Shown here: positions 4,901 to 6,349 of the stretch, piece by piece
Layout of the letters: each line of letters starts with the position of its first letter
Numbering within the stretch: position 1 is the first letter of the stretch
Assembly: GCA_021823385.1 (NCBI GenBank)
Contig: JAKAOC010000145.1
Span: 1-6,349, forward strand
Source of the DNA: Actinomycetes bacterium
GTDB lineage: Bacteria; Actinomycetota; Acidimicrobiia; Acidimicrobiales; Acidimicrobiaceae
DNA length: 6,349 nt
Direction of reading: 5' to 3'
The notes under the pieces: generated by a model
Databases searched by the model: none
What the model was told of the DNA's origin: nothing
What the model saw: the letters and a program-made list of their open reading frames with translations, nothing else
Program-made: the position numbers and the translations under genes

Positions 4901-6349
4901 TCCAGGTCACCTCCGACGGCATTCGGTCCCGAGGACGCCCGGGCGGCAAGGTGCCGCCACATCCGCTCCGGGGTGTAGGGCGCCTCGAGTGGCTCAAGGC
5001 CCAGCTGGCTCAATGCGTCGGCCACCGCATTGGCGATCGCCCCCGGGACACCTATGGTCCCCGATTCGCCCATCCCCTTTGCGCCCAGGGTTGTGTACGG
5101 CGTGGCGGTCTGCCGGAATTCGCTGTGGATCCCGTAGGAGGCTTCGGCCGCCGAGGGAACCAGATACGTGGCCAGCGTGCCCGTCAAGAGCTGCCCGTCG
5201 GCATCGTAGACCACCTCTTCGAGCAAGGCCGAGGCCACACCCTGCATGATGGAGCCGATCACCTGCCCTTCGGCAAGCATCGGATTGACCACGGTTCCCG
5301 CGTCATCCACCGCGACCACGTCGTGCAATTGAACCTTGCCCGTCTCGAGGTCGAGCTCCACCAGCGCGCCGTAGGCTCCGTAGGGGAAGACAGGTCCCTG
5401 GCTCCGGAAGCGGCTAGTGGCGCTGAGCTCGCTCCCGGTCGCCTCCTTGGCCACTGCGGCGACGTCGAAGATGGTCACCTCGTGTTCCGGTGAGCCCGCC
5501 ACGTGGAATGCGCCGCCTGAGTAGCGCAAATCGGCCTGATCAACCTCGAGCAGCTCGGAGGCGACCGCACCAGCTACTTCCAGAACCTCGCGCGACGCGA
5601 CCGCAAGGGCTTCACCGCCCAGGGTCATGGAGCGGGAGCCGAATGTGCCGACCCCGTCACCGTCCGCTGAGTCGCCCTCGATAACCGTGACCTGACCCGG
5701 ATCCACTTCGAACTCGTCCGCCACCACCTGCGCGAAAGCCGTCGCGTGCCCCTGGCCGTTGGACGCGGAACCGCTGGAGGCGACGATCGTGCCGGCCGGA
5801 TCTATGGTGACCGTGCCCCTCTCCCAGAAGGCCGGAGCGGCCCGTTCGATATAGAAAGCCAGGCCCGATCCGATCACCGAGCCGGGTCCCAACCTTTGCG
5901 CCAGACGTGCGCGACGGGCGTCCAGCTCGCCCTCTGCGGCGTCGTATGTCTGGCCATAGTCCCCTGAGTCATAGGTGAGACCGAGAGGTGTCCGGTAGGG
6001 GAACTCCTCAGGAGCGATGAAATTGCGCCGGCGCAGCTCGGAAACGGGAATGCCGGATCGCCGAGCGGCCAGGTCGACCATACGCTCGACAATGTAAGCG
6101 GCCTCCGGCCTTCCGGCGCCGCGATAGGGGCCGGTGGGCACCTTATTGGTCAGGTACCCCTCCACCTCGACGTCGGCGACGGGCAGCCGATAGGCGCCAC
6201 TAAGGAGCCCGCCCACCGTTACCGGCACGACCGCGGTGGTCGGGTAGAGGTAGGCGCCGAGATCCGCTCTGATGCGGCCCCGGACACCCAGGAAGCGCCC
6301 ATCTCGATGCACGGCCAGCTCGACCTCCGCCTCAATGCCGCGCCCCTGA
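4897..6349 (-). CDS. Molybdenum hydroxylase large subunit (xanthine dehydrogenase / CoxL form II family), N-terminus cut by window edge
   Basis: This is the molybdopterin-binding catalytic subunit of an aerobic hydroxylase, which usually works with FAD and 2Fe-2S subunits. The frame is open to the right edge; a GTG at 6312 lies mid-domain and is not the start. The 483 visible residues are about the last two thirds of a roughly 750-800 residue protein. PYRGAGR (6109-6129) is the form II signature; true CO dehydrogenase has AYRCSFR there, so this is not a CO oxidiser. Further conserved pieces are GSASNGQGHATAFAQ, FGSRSMTLGGEAL and, near the C-terminus, GAKGMGESG, whose Glu (5065-5067) is the catalytic base in this family. 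Substrates of relatives include aldehydes, purines, nicotinate, nicotine, isoquinoline and other N-heterocycles, and the sequence does not choose between them. The stop overlaps the LacI-family start in a TTGA junction. Genes for the two smaller subunits would be expected upstream, beyond the window. Confidence 0.92.
   Translation of the reverse strand, partial: QGRGIEAEVELAVHRDGRFLGVRGRIRADLGAYLYPTTAVVPVTVGGLLSGAYRLPVADVEVEGYLTNKVPTGPYRGAGRPEAAYIVERMVDLAARRSGIPVSELRRRNFIAPEEFPYRTPLGLTYDSGDYGQTYDAAEGELDARRARLAQRLGPGSVIGSGLAFYIERAAPAFWERGTVTIDPAGTIVASSGSASNGQGHATAFAQVVADEFEVDPGQVTVIEGDSADGDGVGTFGSRSMTLGGEALAVASREVLEVAGAVASELLEVDQADLRYSGGAFHVAGSPEHEVTIFDVAAVAKEATGSELSATSRFRSQGPVFPYGAYGALVELDLETGKVQLHDVVAVDDAGTVVNPMLAEGQVIGSIMQGVASALLEEVVYDADGQLLTGTLATYLVPSAAEASYGIHSEFRQTATPYTTLGAKGMGESGTIGVPGAIANAVADALSQLGLEPLEAPYTPERMWRHLAARASSGPNAVGGDLD
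4907..4914 (-). promoter_or_regulatory. Ribosome binding site of the LacI-family gene, inside the upstream coding region
   Basis: GGAGGTGA on the minus strand is a near-perfect anti-16S match, six bases before TTG (4900-4898). It fixes the TTG start and lies within the last codons of the molybdenum enzyme (GGD), so translation of the two genes is probably coupled. Confidence 0.8.

Noticed and set aside
4891..5493. 200-residue plus-strand frame opposite the molybdenum enzyme
   Set aside because: It covers the conserved molybdopterin-binding domain in antisense, and its composition is that of an antisense shadow.

Overview
This is a GC-rich window with high GC at third codon positions and frequent non-ATG starts (two TTG, one GTG). 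It also has a Gly-Cys-Ser lipoprotein export signal and one gene that looks leaderless. Together these suggest a free-living, probably soil bacterium of the Actinomycetota or Chloroflexota/Dormibacterota type. The sequence alone does not settle the lineage. No mobile element, RNA gene, CRISPR array or phage signature was seen.

There are five genes, two of them cut by the window edges. From left to right: (1) on the minus strand, a lipoprotein substrate-binding protein of a branched-chain-amino-acid-type ABC importer, running off the left edge close to its natural C-terminus; (2) on the minus strand, just upstream of it, a complete NAD(P)-dependent beta-hydroxyacid dehydrogenase; (3) a 406-base divergent intergenic region with imperfect palindromes of the LacI/PurR operator type; (4) on the plus strand, an alpha/beta hydrolase resembling 2,6-dihydroxypseudooxynicotine hydrolase, a C-C bond hydrolase; (5) convergent with it, with only 17 bases between stop codons, a LacI-family repressor on the minus strand; (6) on the minus strand, overlapping the repressor start by a TTGA junction, the C-terminal two thirds of a molybdenum hydroxylase large subunit (xanthine dehydrogenase/CoxL form II type), running off the right edge.

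The inferred theme is uptake and breakdown of a small organic, possibly N-heterocyclic or aromatic, compound. The importer would bring it in, the molybdenum enzyme would hydroxylate it, the C-C hydrolase would cleave a side chain and the dehydrogenase would process a semialdehyde or hydroxyacid. The LacI protein would sense substrate or intermediate. A molybdenum hydroxylase paired with a pseudooxynicotine-hydrolase-like enzyme recalls the nicotine pathway of Arthrobacter plasmid pAO1, but the substrate here is unknown. The palindrome beside the dehydrogenase gene has the central CG expected for a LacI-family hinge helix and is the best candidate target of the encoded repressor.
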